From contig JAMYWD010001004.1 in the NCBI GenBank assembly GCA_028583415.1, positions 1 through 64,000 on the forward strand: 64,000 nt of DNA, written 5' to 3'. The translations under genes and the position numbers were made by a program. Below the pieces are notes generated by a model. It ran no database searches. It saw only the letters and a program-made list of their open reading frames with translations, and was not told where the DNA came from. Of this stretch, positions 33,957-45,297 are shown one piece after another. Source of the DNA: Protea cynaroides (Eukaryota; Streptophyta; Magnoliopsida; Proteales; Proteaceae). The number at the start of each line of letters is the position of its first letter. Position 1 is the stretch's first letter.

Positions 33957-36272
33957 TGTAAGACCCGTGTCAATCTAACCCGGTCTTACCACCTTGAACC
34001 AGGTTTACCCATCATGGTCGAGTTAAATGGACCAAGGGCATGAAGGAGATCGAGATCCCAGGTATCAAATCGATCCAAAAACACTTAATTCTAGGGGAGG
34101 GTCGCACACCCAGTGAAGCAGGGTCGGACCTCCCAAAACAAAAAGTCAGACCCTCAATTTTGAAGGGAGGGTCGGACAGCTTAAGACCCTAGGGTCGACG
34201 GGATCATCGACCCTCCCATCGACCCTCGATTTCTGACGAAACTGAAATTAGGAAATTTCCTAATTTTCGGTTGGGATTCTTTCCAAATCTCAATGGGACT
34301 ATTATAGGACATTCCTAGTCTATTTAAAGGACGTCCCTAAGCCACTTTCACTCATTTTACAACCCTAATTGAATTGAGAGAAAGAAAGGAGAAGGAAAAG
34401 AGGAAGAAGAGAGGCAAGGAAGAGAATCTAGCAAAAAGGAGAAGAAATTGCAGAGAAAAGTAATCTTCTCAGGTATGGATACTAATTCCATGCGTTTCTA
34501 CAGACCTTAGGTTAGATATGGTTGAGGGTAGGATTTTGGAGAAACCCAAACCATCCATCCATGGTTAGGTTTTCATGGAAAATCATAGGAGGATGCACGA
34601 AAACTATTCAGATGGTTTATACATGGTTCTAAACCATGGAATGAATGTTGAGTGAATGAAGGAAGCAAGCCATAGGACCCCAAACACGAAGAGTGGATTA
34701 AAAAGTGGAAATTGGACCAGAGTGCACCGAGGGTCGCACCGAGGGTCGATAGACCATCCGACCCTAGGTGTTTCTGACCATCGACCCTCAGCATTCGGGA
34801 AGTTCAGAATGGAGGGAGGGTCGATAGACCCATCGACCCTAGCATCGACCCTAGCATCGACCCTCAATTGACAGAATGGTTTTTAAATTCTGAATTAATT
34901 CTAATTGAATTCTATCGACTTTGTTAGGTTTGCTAGCAATATAATAACAATATAAAGGTGATTCTAAAGCTTGGGAAAACATCTATTAGCAAGTTAAGGT
35001 GAGGAACCTTAACCCCAAACTAAATTGGTCAATAATAAACTGTTTTCTATTTCTTGAGTCCTATGCCATGTTTGATTCTATGCGAATATGTTTGTAATGT
35101 GCATACAGCATGCCATCCAATATTTCTATTACTTGTTCATGCATATTTACTTTATTGTTTATAACATGATGATGATGATGATGATAGGAATAGGCATGTG
35201 ATTGTATGTGTGTGGTTGATGTGCTTGATGCGGCGAGTATCGGGGAGGTGTGATGAGAACGTCAATAAACGTTAACCTTTGGTGGGTCTCAAGACTTTAG
35301 CTCTATCTCTAACTCAAGTCTTGTGCATTGACATCGTCGTATCGCCATTACCTTAGCAGAACTATTATGTCGTAGAGTATCGGGGAGGTGGTCTCGGTCC
35401 TTGTAGTCTCTCGACTCTACCGGGGGGCCTTAGCTCTATCTCTATGGGCATTATGAGGGGATGCTTTGGGGTGAGGCCTTGGATACCTTGTTTGGCATTA
35501 GGATTGGTTAGCAAGGCGAGCCCGGTTGCAAGCCCTCGCTAACAGGGGCTTACGTGCTGGTATAGCATTATATAGCAATAAACGTTAACCTTTGTTGTAT
35601 AATGTTATGGTAGGGTGGATGAGGACGACGATAAACGTTAACCTTCGGGCGGGCTTCCACACCCTGTGTATAGAGGTGGTGTCAATAGACGTTAACCTTT
35701 GACCACCCAACCTTTCTATTGCACATTGCAAACTATAAACCAAGACCAAAGATATAAATTGATTTTTTGCATGCATATGTATTGTTGCATTGTTTTGGCT
35801 ACTCACTGAGCCGTGTTGTGTGCTCACCCCTCGACGTCGAATATTTTAGTTGATGATGCAGGTTATACAGTTGAAGATTATATGAACGCGTCGGCGTACG
35901 GAAATGTAGCAGCCATGGAAGTTGGAGTTGAAGATGATACACACGATCCCTCTTGCCAGTGCAACTCGTGTGTATTTGATTAAATATTTTTGTAGGTTTT
36001 CTTTATTGGATTTATAAGACATGTATTTGGTATTTAAATATTTATGTCTCAGTTAAACACAGAATAATTTGCTATTATTTATGGATATCATCTTAGTTCT
36101 CAGATTATATTATTTATAAATTTTTCGCTATTGTGTATTACTCTGATTATGATTGTGGATGCGTGTAAAGTTCGGATAACGCGGGGATAGCCTATTTGAG
36201 ATCCTGGTTGAGCCGTTGTTTATTTAGCGGTTCATCCCACCATTCTGGTTAGACCAAAATTGGGGTGTGACA
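33957..36272 (+). mobile_element. 5' LTR of element B
   Basis: 2,316 bp. GGGTCG/ATCGACCC motif clusters at 34095-34235 and 34715-34870, TATA-like box TATTTAAA at 34321-34328, donor-like TCAG|GTATGG near 34473, and the small frame at 35852-35983. Unique to B are four copies of ATAAACGTTAACCTT (one with a G in place of an A) at about 35265, 35577, 35631 and 35684, at places where A has other sequence. Confidence 0.95.
35852..35983 (+). CDS. Conserved LTR small frame, copy in B 5' LTR
   Basis: 43 codons plus TAA: DDAGYTVEDYM at the start and HDPSCQCNSC before VFD at the end. It has exactly the length of the A copy. Against A, many of the changes are silent third-position changes (for example in Val, Glu, Asp, Tyr, His, Pro, Ser and Asn codons). 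It is preceded by ATATTTTAG, a possible splice acceptor. Confidence 0.6.
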   Translation, partial: DDAGYTVEDYMNASAYGNVAAMEVGVEDDTHDPSCQCNSCVFD

Positions 36273-36275
36273 ACT

Positions 36276-36287
36276 TGGTATCAGAGC
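36276..36287 (+). other. Primer-binding site of element B
   Basis: TGGTATCAGAGC, three bases after the LTR, is a perfect complement to the 3' end of initiator tRNA-Met. Confidence 0.92.
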
Positions 36288-36584
36288 ATCTCAGGCCTTG
36301 CCCGCCGCACTGACACACACTCAAGACCATTGTGAACTGAGATAGGATAAATTAAAAGCTTTAATACAAACACATTTTAAGCACAAGTGATGATTGAAAT
36401 CGAATTAAAAAGAGAATAATGCATCTATTAAAGGGAAAACCAGTTACATACAATGAGTAAGAGAAACAAAACGTATATACATCGCTAAAGCTGAGTACAG
36501 TCCACAACCCGGACAGTTACTCTGTAGTACAAGAAAAGTAAAGTACAATCAGGAAGCCTGGAGGCGAAGGAGGAGGCGGTGCCT

Positions 36585-37870
36585 CACGATCTCCGTCGTA
36601 GTCCTCAAGCATAGACCCTAGTCAACCAGGCCACTGGGTCCGGGTCGTCTGAAGACTAGCCGTGAGACCGGCTATCCTCGATCGGTCGCCGCACGCTGCA
36701 CCTCTAGGAGCTCTCCCATCCGCGCGTCGATGCGTGCTTGAGCAACCAACAACTCATCCATCCCTCGGATCAGATCTGCGCTGAGCATCCCCGATCTCCC
36801 TGCAAAGATCTCCATCATGGCTGAAGGTGGAAGTGAAGGATCAGCCGAGTGAGAAGGACCAGCTTCAGGTGCAGAAGTCGCCACAGCAGAAGTACCAACT
36901 CCATTCGCCTGTGTGGGTGATGGCGGGGGTATCGCGTCGACATCCATATACATACGATCATCATCGCCGACCGGATCTCCCGAGCCCTAGCAAGGCCGCC
37001 AAGATCGGCCACCTCGACCCGAGTGTGAGGGTGCACCATCGCGTTCCTCTCCTCATCACTAACCTTCGCATCTCGCAGCCCCATCTTGCAGATAGCCTCC
37101 TAATCTAGAGGCGACGAGAAGGTCTTCTCCTGGATCTTCTCATCAACTAGATCCACCCCCAAACGGGTCAGTAGCATTAGTAATCATACGTCCATAGGGT
37201 AGATTACCCCTATGACCGGACAATGTGGCACCGATCATCGTCCGCATGATGATGTAAGGAAGGCGGCAGCCCATTGTCGAGTGCATATGTTGTAGATCAA
37301 GAACTGGGTCAGCCGAGACACCCTCTCATAGTGCCCACTCTGCGGAATCGATTATCTTTGGATAATCTTGCGAAGACTCGTAGAGATGGACGCAAGTAGC
37401 AAGCTCTCATCCGCCATCTATCGGGACGGAGCAACCGATTGTCGATCTCGCTCTCATCTCCATCTCAACAACTGTGGCTCTCCCGGCACATAGTACACCA
37501 TAGGGCCATCGAAGGGAATGCCCAACAGATCGGCCAGCTGTCGATAGTCAAAAGAAATGTGCACCCCCTTGACGTAGCTAGTGATGCGTAACTCCTGACC
37601 ACGCCGACATCATTGTAATCCCCCCACCACCTGGAGATTACAATAGAACTGGCGGACCAAGTCTAGACATGTGCACGCGTCGTATGTGATGACAGGGAGC
37701 CACCCCATGTCACCGAATGCTCTCTCTACATTGAACAAGGCTAGATCAGCCAGGTTCACCATACGACCCCCTTCCACTTTCTTGCCTGTATAGTAGGCAT
37801 ACTGTGCCTCGGCTTCATTTGAACGGAAGCGGAGTGGATCACGCAATCTTGGCACTTTGGTACGGGCCAT
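36585..37870 (-). pseudogene. Antisense accessory gene of element B (plant transposon-protein-like)
   Basis: Minus-strand frame from the ATG at 37868-37870. It opens MARTKVPRLRDPLRFRS, with LVRQFYCNLQV near 37640, YVKGVHISFDYRQLADLLGIP near 37520-37580, a SIPQSGHYERVSRLTQFLIY block near 37310-37360 and a tail with MDVDAIPPPSP near 36920 and GPSHSA. It is colinear with the gene in A and shares its N-terminus, core and acidic Pro/Ser tail. It resembles the PF20167-type plant transposon protein family, whose function is unknown. Several stops and frameshifts (near 37613, 37430, 37360, 37200 and 36950) inactivate it. Confidence 0.78.
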
Positions 37871-37875
37871 AGTAC

Positions 37876-38002
37876 CTACAAAAATAAGAAAGAGAAAATA
37901 AACCAGGATTTAGTAGGATAAAATCCGAAATTGGATTTAATAACGACGTAAGTTAACAGTAAAGTCCCATTTCTCACCATACAAGTGGACATAAAAACTT
38001 AC
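37876..38002 (-). other. Predicted 5'-leader intron of the antisense gene in B
   Basis: Donor GTAAGT (first base 38002). The acceptor is a pyrimidine tract ending TTTTTGTAG (last base 37876), 5 nt before the ATG, as in A (9420-9535). Confidence 0.6.
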
Positions 38003-38464
38003 GTAGGTTAAAACATATCCTACAATCTACATGCAGTAGAAAATTTTAACGGATAAGGTCCAATTTGAAGAAATTCAAGAAAAACCGAAAATATCGACAA
38101 ATTAGGGCAAAAAGAGAAAATTTCAGGTTTCTCGATGACCAACCGATGAAACTCCAAAATTTTTGAGGGCTTTCGTTCCTCAAGACCCCAATAACAAAGC
38201 CCCCAATAAAAATTGAATTTTTACTGTTGGAAAAAGTTTAATTTGAAAAATACAAGTTAAAGGAGCAAAAACCTAGAAATAAAAACCTAAAAACAGGTAA
38301 AGTTGGGAAAGTATACCTGTAGAGGTGATGTGGATGTCGAAACTCGGACTAAGAACGATCCACAATAGCGAAGTAGCACTGTAGCAACTTGGAGAGTAGA
38401 GACGAGTCGAAACGGAGGAGGAATAGTTAGAAATGACCCAGAATCGGATCTTAAAAATCTGATT

Positions 38465-38700
38465 TTTGGTCCGAGGGTCGGACAATTCGACTGACACCAT
38501 CGACCCTCGAATCGACCCTCCAATCGACCCTCGGCTCTCGGGAATCTGACAGAAATTCAAGGGTCGGACTGAGGGTCGGATACCCATCGATCCTCGCATC
38601 GACCCTTAGCTCTCGGGAAGAACAGGTCATTCCCAGGGTCGGATACCAAGGGTCGGACATACCATCGACCCTCACCATCGACCCTACATAGAAAAGACAG
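38465..38700. repeat. Pre-gag palindromic motif cluster of B
   Basis: Repeated AGGGTCGGA and ATCGACCCT motifs around two CTCTCGGGAA cores. These variants match those in the B LTRs (34095-34235, 34715-34870, 57050-57190, 57680-57815) and not those of A or F. Confidence 0.75.
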
Positions 38701-38823
38701 TATTTTTTTTCAGAAGGAATTGAGGATTCAAATTTTACATCGGTTAGCGTACCTACTTGAAGTATAAATGATTTCTCACTGATTTTGATGATTTTCAGGC
38801 ACCACCCATCTCAGAAAGGAAAT

Positions 38824-40063
38824 ATGTCTGGACGTAGAGTGACCCGACAGACCCGAAACACAGTCCCACCACCACCACCCGTGGAGGAGACTAGTCAAGA
38901 GAATAACCATGTACCGGAAAGTCCAGAACTGGTAAACCCTACAAACTTGCCACCTCCACCACCAGAGCTAGCGACAGTGGTGATGAATCTGCCACATCAA
39001 CTGCAGCAAATGCAACACGCACAAGCTCAAATGCAGGTTGCAATGGGTGTTATGTTTCAAGCCACTCAGGCTGCAACCATGCACACTAGGCAAGCTAGTG
39101 CAGCACCAGTGGGTAACCACCTAGCTCAACAGACACCTCAACAACCGGCTGCACCAGTTCCTGTGCAAGTCCCAGAAGCAGCCCAAGGGAACTATCAGTA
39201 TCCACCCCCTATGTTTGGGGCATATCAAAATCAACTGGATCACTCCCGGTTAGTGGAGAGATTTTTGAAAATGAAACCAAGAGAATTCAACGGCAAGCCG
39301 TCTGATCCACTGTGGCCAGCACACTGGATAGACGAGATGGAAAGGAACTTCCTTATGATGACTATTACTGAGGAAGAAAAAGTGCTATGCGCCACCTTCA
39401 TGCTCAAAGGCGACGCACACCATTGGTGGAAATCTACCAAGACATACTTATTGACCAAGCACGCCTTACTGACATGGGCTACATATAAGGAAGCATTCTT
39501 CGAGAAGTATTTCCCAAGAAGCTTCAGAGATTCAATGGAGAAGGAATTTCTAAGTCTGTATCAGGGACAGATGTCCGTAGACTCATATCAACAGCGCTAT
39601 GAAGAGCTGTTTTTCTTCGCACCGGCTAGCATGCAAGAAGAAGATACAAAAACCCGTAGATTCGTCGCGGGACTGAGAGGAAGTATCAGGGAACATGTTC
39701 TGGGATTAGAAAAGACCATATATAATGAAGCCGTCCAGATCGCTCGAGTGATTGAATCGAGCCAGAAAGAGAGTTATTTCACTCAAAACAAAGGCATAAA
39801 AAGGCCAGCTGGGAATTCGTATAATGGAGGCAATAACAGGACGTATAAACCTTTCCGTCCTCAGAATTTTGCAACTGCACCAAAGTCTACTGCAGTAGCT
39901 CAACCACAGCCAAAGCCAAATTCTGAAGCCCCGAAGTGTTATAACTGCAACCAACCAGGGCACATGGCAAGAGAATGTCCAAAACCCAAGAAGCAGTTAC
40001 ATCAAGGACGGGTATATGCTGTTACATCAGAGGATGCAGCCGCATCGCCCGATGTGGTCACAG
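38824..40063 (+). CDS. gag of element B (intact)
   Basis: Structural polyprotein that builds the virus-like particle and packages element RNA. The ATG at 38824 (MSGRRVTRQTRN) is preferred over upstream in-frame codons because Gag similarity and the matching ATG in A start there. Domains: Pro/Gln-rich N-terminus to about residue 140, Retrotrans_gag domain at about 163-260 (WIDEMERNF, YKEAFFEKYFP, YEELFFF), and a CCHC zinc knuckle at about 370-383 (CYNCNQPGHMARECP), all key residues present. Without splicing, translation continues 17 codons into the intron to TAA at 40114-40116. Spliced, it fuses to protease. It is the only uninterrupted gag in the window. Confidence 0.93.
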
Positions 40064-40133
40064 GTATGACCGAAACTTTTAAGATTATAATTACACTGAT
40101 TGAGCATGTAGACTAAGTAAAAACGAATCACAG
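40064..40133 (+). other. Gag-pol intron of element B
   Basis: 70 nt, from ACAG|GTATGACC to ATCACAG|GTATCG. Contains GAGCATGTAGACTAA, which supplies both the Gag stop (TAA) and an ACTAA branch-point-like element 17-22 nt before the acceptor. Splicing joins VVTG to IVPINGIPARVLFDSGA in phase. The position matches A (11607-11674) and F (62023-62117). Confidence 0.7.
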
Positions 40134-41012
40134 GTATCGTACCTATCAATGGCATACCCGCCAGAGTACTCTTTGATTCAGGAGCTACTCATTCATTTAT
40201 ATCTGTGTCATTTGGAAAGAAGACCAATCTGTCCATCAAAACATTAGACTACAAATTACTTGTACGGTCACCGATGGGATTAGAAGTGGAATTAGAGAAA
40301 GGTTATGGACCATGTCCAGTTCTCATTGGAGAGCAGACCTTGGATGCAACCTTAATACAACTTGAGATGGCAAACTTTGACGTCATCTTGGGAATGGACT
40401 GGTTAGCTCGGCACTCTGCAAATTTGTTATGCGCCGAGAAGAAGCTAACGTTCAAAGACAAAGAAGGAGCAGAATTCAGTTTCTCGGGAACCAAACTTCC
40501 CAGGAGACGCAAGCTCATACTCTCAGCATTAAAGGCTAAGAAGTGCATTGAGAAAGGAGCGGTCGGATATCTAGTATCAGTGGTCGACCTAACCAAGGAT
40601 GTGCCACAAATGGAAGATATTGACGTCGTGCGAGATTTTCCTGATGTATTTCCGGAGGAACTACCCGGATTACCACCCGATCGAGCCACGGAGTTTGTAA
40701 TAGACCTGATACCTGGAGCCGCACCGGTATCAAAAGCACCTTATAGAATGGCTCCTACCGAACTGAAAGAATTAAAAGTGCAACTACAAGAACTGCTAGA
40801 TAAGGATTATATTAGACCCAGTATATTTCCATGGGGAACACCGGTGTTGTTCGTAAAGAAGAAGGATGGTAGTGTTCGGTTATGTATCGACTATAGAGAG
40901 TTGAATAAGCTGACAATCAAGAATCGATATCCACTACCCAGGATCGATGACTTGTTCGATCAGTTACAAGGAGCGAAGGTATTTTCAAAGATCGATCTTC
41001 GATCAGGCTATC
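40134..41012 (+). CDS. pol of B, part 1: protease and RT start
   Basis: The frame continues from gag across the predicted intron. Aspartic protease active site LFDSGATHSF near 40170-40200; the linker holds VILGMDWLARHSA near 40385. RT begins with the PYRMAPTELKELK block near 40738 and continues through VRLCIDYRELNKLT near 40880 to KIDLRSGY, where element C entered at 41013. This part has no stop, but the enzyme is cut before its catalytic FIDD motif. Confidence 0.93.
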
Positions 41013-41760
41013 TGTGAGGACAATGGGAAATCGACGTGATCCTCCTCGGGATGGAAATGTGTATCCTGTAATCGATGAAGATCGATTTGTTCTGTTGGAG
41101 TCGCCACCTAGATTAAGGTCTAGGACCTCTAAAAATGTAGCCTCACCCTAAGGTAAGACTTCTATTGACTCGTGACCCAATGTTTCGGTTCTTCGGTCTG
41201 CAAGAGATCGGGTAAGTATTCAGGGTACGATTATGGGAAGGTGTTAGGCACCCAAACCGCCCGATCAATATCGGCCTCCTAAACTTTCCTTAAATTCTAA
41301 TTTTGACTGTGCTTGGTCAACTGGATGACTAGGGTTCAATGGGGGATGTCCTAAACCAAGTTGCTAAGTTATTCTAACCTAGGGTTCAGCCAATCATGTT
41401 TTAAAGCAAATAAACAAGCAAATGTAATGTACAATATTATACAGTGAACCGGACCAAAGATGGTTCGGTCTTGGACTGAATCTGACACGTGTAAGACATC
41501 TCAAACTGCCTACGTATTCCAATCCTGGAAATCAAGTCCAAAAACGTAGTTCGAAAATGAGTTTTGTGATTAAAGATTATGGAAGTGATTTATGCATTTG
41601 CTTCAATTAGATTTTTTTATTCAAGTTGAAGTTTATGCTGGATGTATGGTTGATGGGTGGCTTTGTACCGTATTTGGGATTCCCAAATTGCCTACGTATT
41701 CTAAGGTGTGCCCTAGAAATCAGGTACGACGTAGTTCGAAAATTTGTGAGAGTCGGATTT

Positions 41761-42060
41761 GGAATGTGTACCAAATCCTTCCAAGTTTTGTCAATAGGAT
41801 CTAGGGATGAGACCTAAATTCCTACCATTTTTATTTGGGATGTGTACCAAATTCTTTCTATTTTTGTTAATAGGATCTAGGGATGAGACCTAAATTCCTA
41901 CCATTTTTAATTGGGATGTGTACCAAATTATTTCTAATTTTGTCAATAGGATCTAGGGATGAGACCTAAATTCCTACCATTTTTATTTGGGATGTGTACC
42001 AAATTCTTTCCACTTTTGTGAATAGGATCTAGGGATGAGACCTAAATTCCTACTATTTTT
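41761..42060 (+). repeat. 4 x 76-bp tandem repeat in LTR C
   Basis: Units start at 41761, 41837, 41913 and 41989, each GGGATGTGTACCAAAT (first GGAATG...) through AGGATCTAGGGATGAGACC to a T-rich end. The identical array is at 50761-51060 in the 3' LTR, so it predates this insertion. Confidence 0.95.
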
Positions 42061-44375
42061 ATTGTTTCCATTTTTAGGTTTTTTAGGGTTTCCTATCCCT
42101 TTTCATTGTGATTTTCATTTTTTAGGGTTTTCTACCCTAATTGCTATTTTTCCATTTTTAGGGTTTTTTTTTACCCTAATTGTTCAATTATTTCCATTTT
42201 AGGGTGTATCTTGCCCTAGTTGTTGTACAATGTAAACAATCTAACATAGCAATGTGAGCTTAAATATAGCAGTGTAAGCATCCAAATATAGCATGTTGGA
42301 AATATATTCAAATTTAGCAACAAATCAATCAAAGATGGCAAGTGAGTATGTGAATCAATACAAACATGGTAAGTGTGCATCCAAACATGGCAAGAATCAT
42401 CCAATATAGCATGTGAGCAAGTGTAGCGGACAAATATGGCAATAAGCATCCGTAGCATTCCAATCATGGCAATGTGATTATTCCAATTATGGCGGGGTGA
42501 TCATTCCAATTATGGCAAGTGTGACCATTCCAATTATGGCAGTGTGATCATTCCAATTATAGTAGTGTATGCATACGAGCATCCGAACATAGCATGTGAA
42601 CAAATATAACATCAAATATGGAATGTGAGAAACAACCAAAGCATATGAGAATCGATCAAAACATGATGGAACACGCAGCAAGATGACAGCTTTGTCAGGC
42701 TGGACCAAAATGGGCACATAAGGCACTGTACTTACTCAAAAAATTCTTAAAAGATATCCCTGGAAAGAAGACTCAGAGGCCAACATTTTGTCTCAAGAAA
42801 GCTAATCCTAAAAGATACCATAGGCAGGTCGAAAATATTCCCCAAGTACAGGCAAATACACTGGTCAGGTCTGTTCCAGATTTTTGACCAGTTGCACCAT
42901 AAATTCCAAATAAAATTCTATTCTTAACGAAAATTTAATACAGACATATATCTATGTAGATAACTGTCTGATCTAAAATTTCATTAAGAAAAACAAGTTA
43001 AAACAGTATATTTTCTTTGTGAAAAATGACTCTTTTCAATCATGCAAATCAGCACATCATGACAGATCTGAAATCAAAGCACTATGCACTTAAAAATTGA
43101 TATCAATTCAACGAAAAATGGAAAAAATATGAAACTAGTGCCATTTTTTAGAAGACTTTCATGTCTAAAAAGTTCATGTTAAGTGGATTTTCTGATTATG
43201 GCCATAAGGCCTTTGTTTAGTGACTTTCCGATGGAGGATTGCATTACATCCGAGAAAAATAGCAATGTCAAAGAAATTTTTTTTGATATATTTCCCCAAT
43301 TCCAAATGGAACGAAATTTTTAGGGTAGTCTTCTATCATATCAGAGAGACTCCCATAAAATTTTGGGCTTCAAAAGCTTAGAAAAGATACATATGATGTA
43401 CGTCCTAAGTTTGAACCCTAAATCTGGAATTTTCAGATCGGGAAAATCACTTTATGAAATTTACAAAAAACATCAAACATCATTGTATATCAATCAAAAA
43501 TTCATCATTGAATAGCTTAGACAAATTATCATTCATGAAAAATGTTAGACATAGGCATCCTAACATTAACAAGCATGTAATAGAGCATTCAGGATTGAGA
43601 TTTCATGAAAATTAGCATTTTTCAAGCAAAATTGGCATTCGGGCATTATAACGACCTCTAAATTTGTTTAGAGTACTAAGCTTGGGCTCAAATCGAGCGA
43701 AACCGTTGATGAAGGGTGATTGGGGGTTGTATCAATCCCCTTTGAATGTGAATCCTCATTTTTCTCTCTTCTGCTTCTTTCTCTCTTCTCTTTCTCTCTT
43801 TTCTTCTTCTCTTTTCTTTCTTTTCTCTTTTCTCTCTCTTTCTTTCTTCCTCTCTCACGTTTTCTCTCTCTCACTCACGTTTCTCTCTCTCACCCACGTT
43901 TCCCTCTCTCTTCGCCCTGGAAAAAAGGATCCTCCTCTTGCCTATTTATAATTTTTCACTCATTTTCTAGAATATCCTTTTTTCTAAAAAATATTTTTTT
44001 TTCCTTTTTCTTTCCTTCCTTTTTTTTCTTTCTTTCTTTCTCCTCTCTCTCTTTCACGTTTTCTTTCTAGAAAACGTGAAGGGGAATCTTTTTCCCCCTT
44101 TTTTTTTCTTTTTTTTTTATTCCTCTCTCTTTCCTTTTTTCTTCTCAAGATCTTTTGGATTATCTCAAAACCCTAAATCCCCTTCTCTTCTACGTTTTTT
44201 CTCTCCCCTCTTTCCATTTTTTCCTCAAAAATCTTTTGGATTATCTCAAAACCCTAAATCCCCTTCTCTTTCACGTTTTCTCTCTCTCCTCTTTCCTTTT
44301 TCTTCTCAAAATCTTTTGGATTATCATTTACATATAATAATATATATTATATACATATATACACATATATTTAAT

Positions 44376-44384
<9 letters not shown>

Positions 44385-44450
<66 letters not shown>
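44385..44450. repeat. (TA)n run in LTR C, 5' copy
   Basis: Long TA run following TTTAATAACATACATACA. The 3' LTR copy (about 53376-53466) is clearly longer, so the run changed length after insertion even though the rest of the LTRs is nearly identical. Confidence 0.95.
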
Positions 44451-44452
<2 letters not shown>

Positions 44453-45297
44453 TATAATATATATAAATACTATGCACATGAATGAACTGGTTCGAAAACG
44501 GGTTGAGACCGACTTAGGTTGACCGAAGTTAAACCGATATGGGTTGAGCTAGGTTGGACCAAAACCGGTTTAAACCGAGTTGATTGGATTAATTAGAATT
44601 AACTGGGTTTTCTCTCCTTGTCATTTCATGGGACATTTCCATTTGTCATCCCGCATGGAATTTTCCGATGGCCTCTATTTCAAATTTTTGCGTTCATTTT
44701 GTAGAACATTAAAAATGAGGAATATAGGAACTGGAATCACCCGAATCCGATGTAGAACGGAAAAGATATGCGGCTTTGAAGTTCGACGATAATTTTGCAT
44801 GCAAGCTTGCATGGGACCCACTGGTGACTTCTAGGGGATTTTTTACGTCCACTTTGTAGAACATCATGAATGAAGAATAATGGTCTTGGAATCATCTGAA
44901 TCCGATGTCGGATGATCAAGATATGATGATTTGAAATTCAAACAATCCAACTTAGGATAATTTGCATGAAGGCCCCTAGGATTATTTATAATAATTTCAT
45001 AAACCTCCCTCATATGTATCATCTGACTAAAATGGTCATATCTTCTTCATTTGATGTCAGAATCGAGCAATTCTGGTCTCATTTCGAAGATAATTCTGCG
45101 ACCTATGCATCCATGCAAAATTATAACCCATGACCTTGCTGTGGACCCATTGAAAACTTCCTCAAATTCATAGACCCATTGAAAACTTCCTCAAATTCAC
45201 AGTAAAAAATCCAAACTTTTGATCATCTTTCTCCTTTTGTTGTCCACACGCCCGCAGGACTTTGTTTAGCTGGGATGGCAAAAATGGGGTGCTTACA

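Larger units (their letters stand above)
41013..45297 (+). mobile_element. 5' LTR of element C
   Basis: 4,285 bp. In order: GGAGTCGCCACCTAG block, GTGTTAGGCACCCAAA block, two CTACGTATTC blocks, four 76-bp tandem repeats (41761-42060), repeated short ATTATGGCAGTGTGA-like units (42240-42600), a TC-rich tract (43755-44310), a long TA run (about 44385-44450) and AATTCTGGTCTCATTTCG near the end. Frames seen across the TC and TA tracts are low complexity. No TG-starting primer site complementary to a tRNA was recognised right after it (GATGCCCCTCTTCGGCC follows). Confidence 0.93.

Noticed and set aside
36276..36287. Possible tRNA gene at TGGTATCAGAGC
   Set aside because: It is only the 12-base primer-binding site; no cloverleaf surrounds it.
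41592..41817. Identical short frames in both C LTRs (again at 50592-50817)
   Set aside because: Identity only reflects that the LTRs are recent copies; the related LTR D does not keep the frame.
41761..42060. Regular 76-bp units considered as a CRISPR-like array
   Set aside because: Units are head-to-tail with no unique spacers, in a plant LTR.
43664..44070. Ser/Phe/Leu-rich and Arg/Lys/Glu-rich frames on both strands (also 45790-46092 and 52663-52971)
   Set aside because: Low-complexity translation of polypyrimidine DNA in LTR C and its interior.
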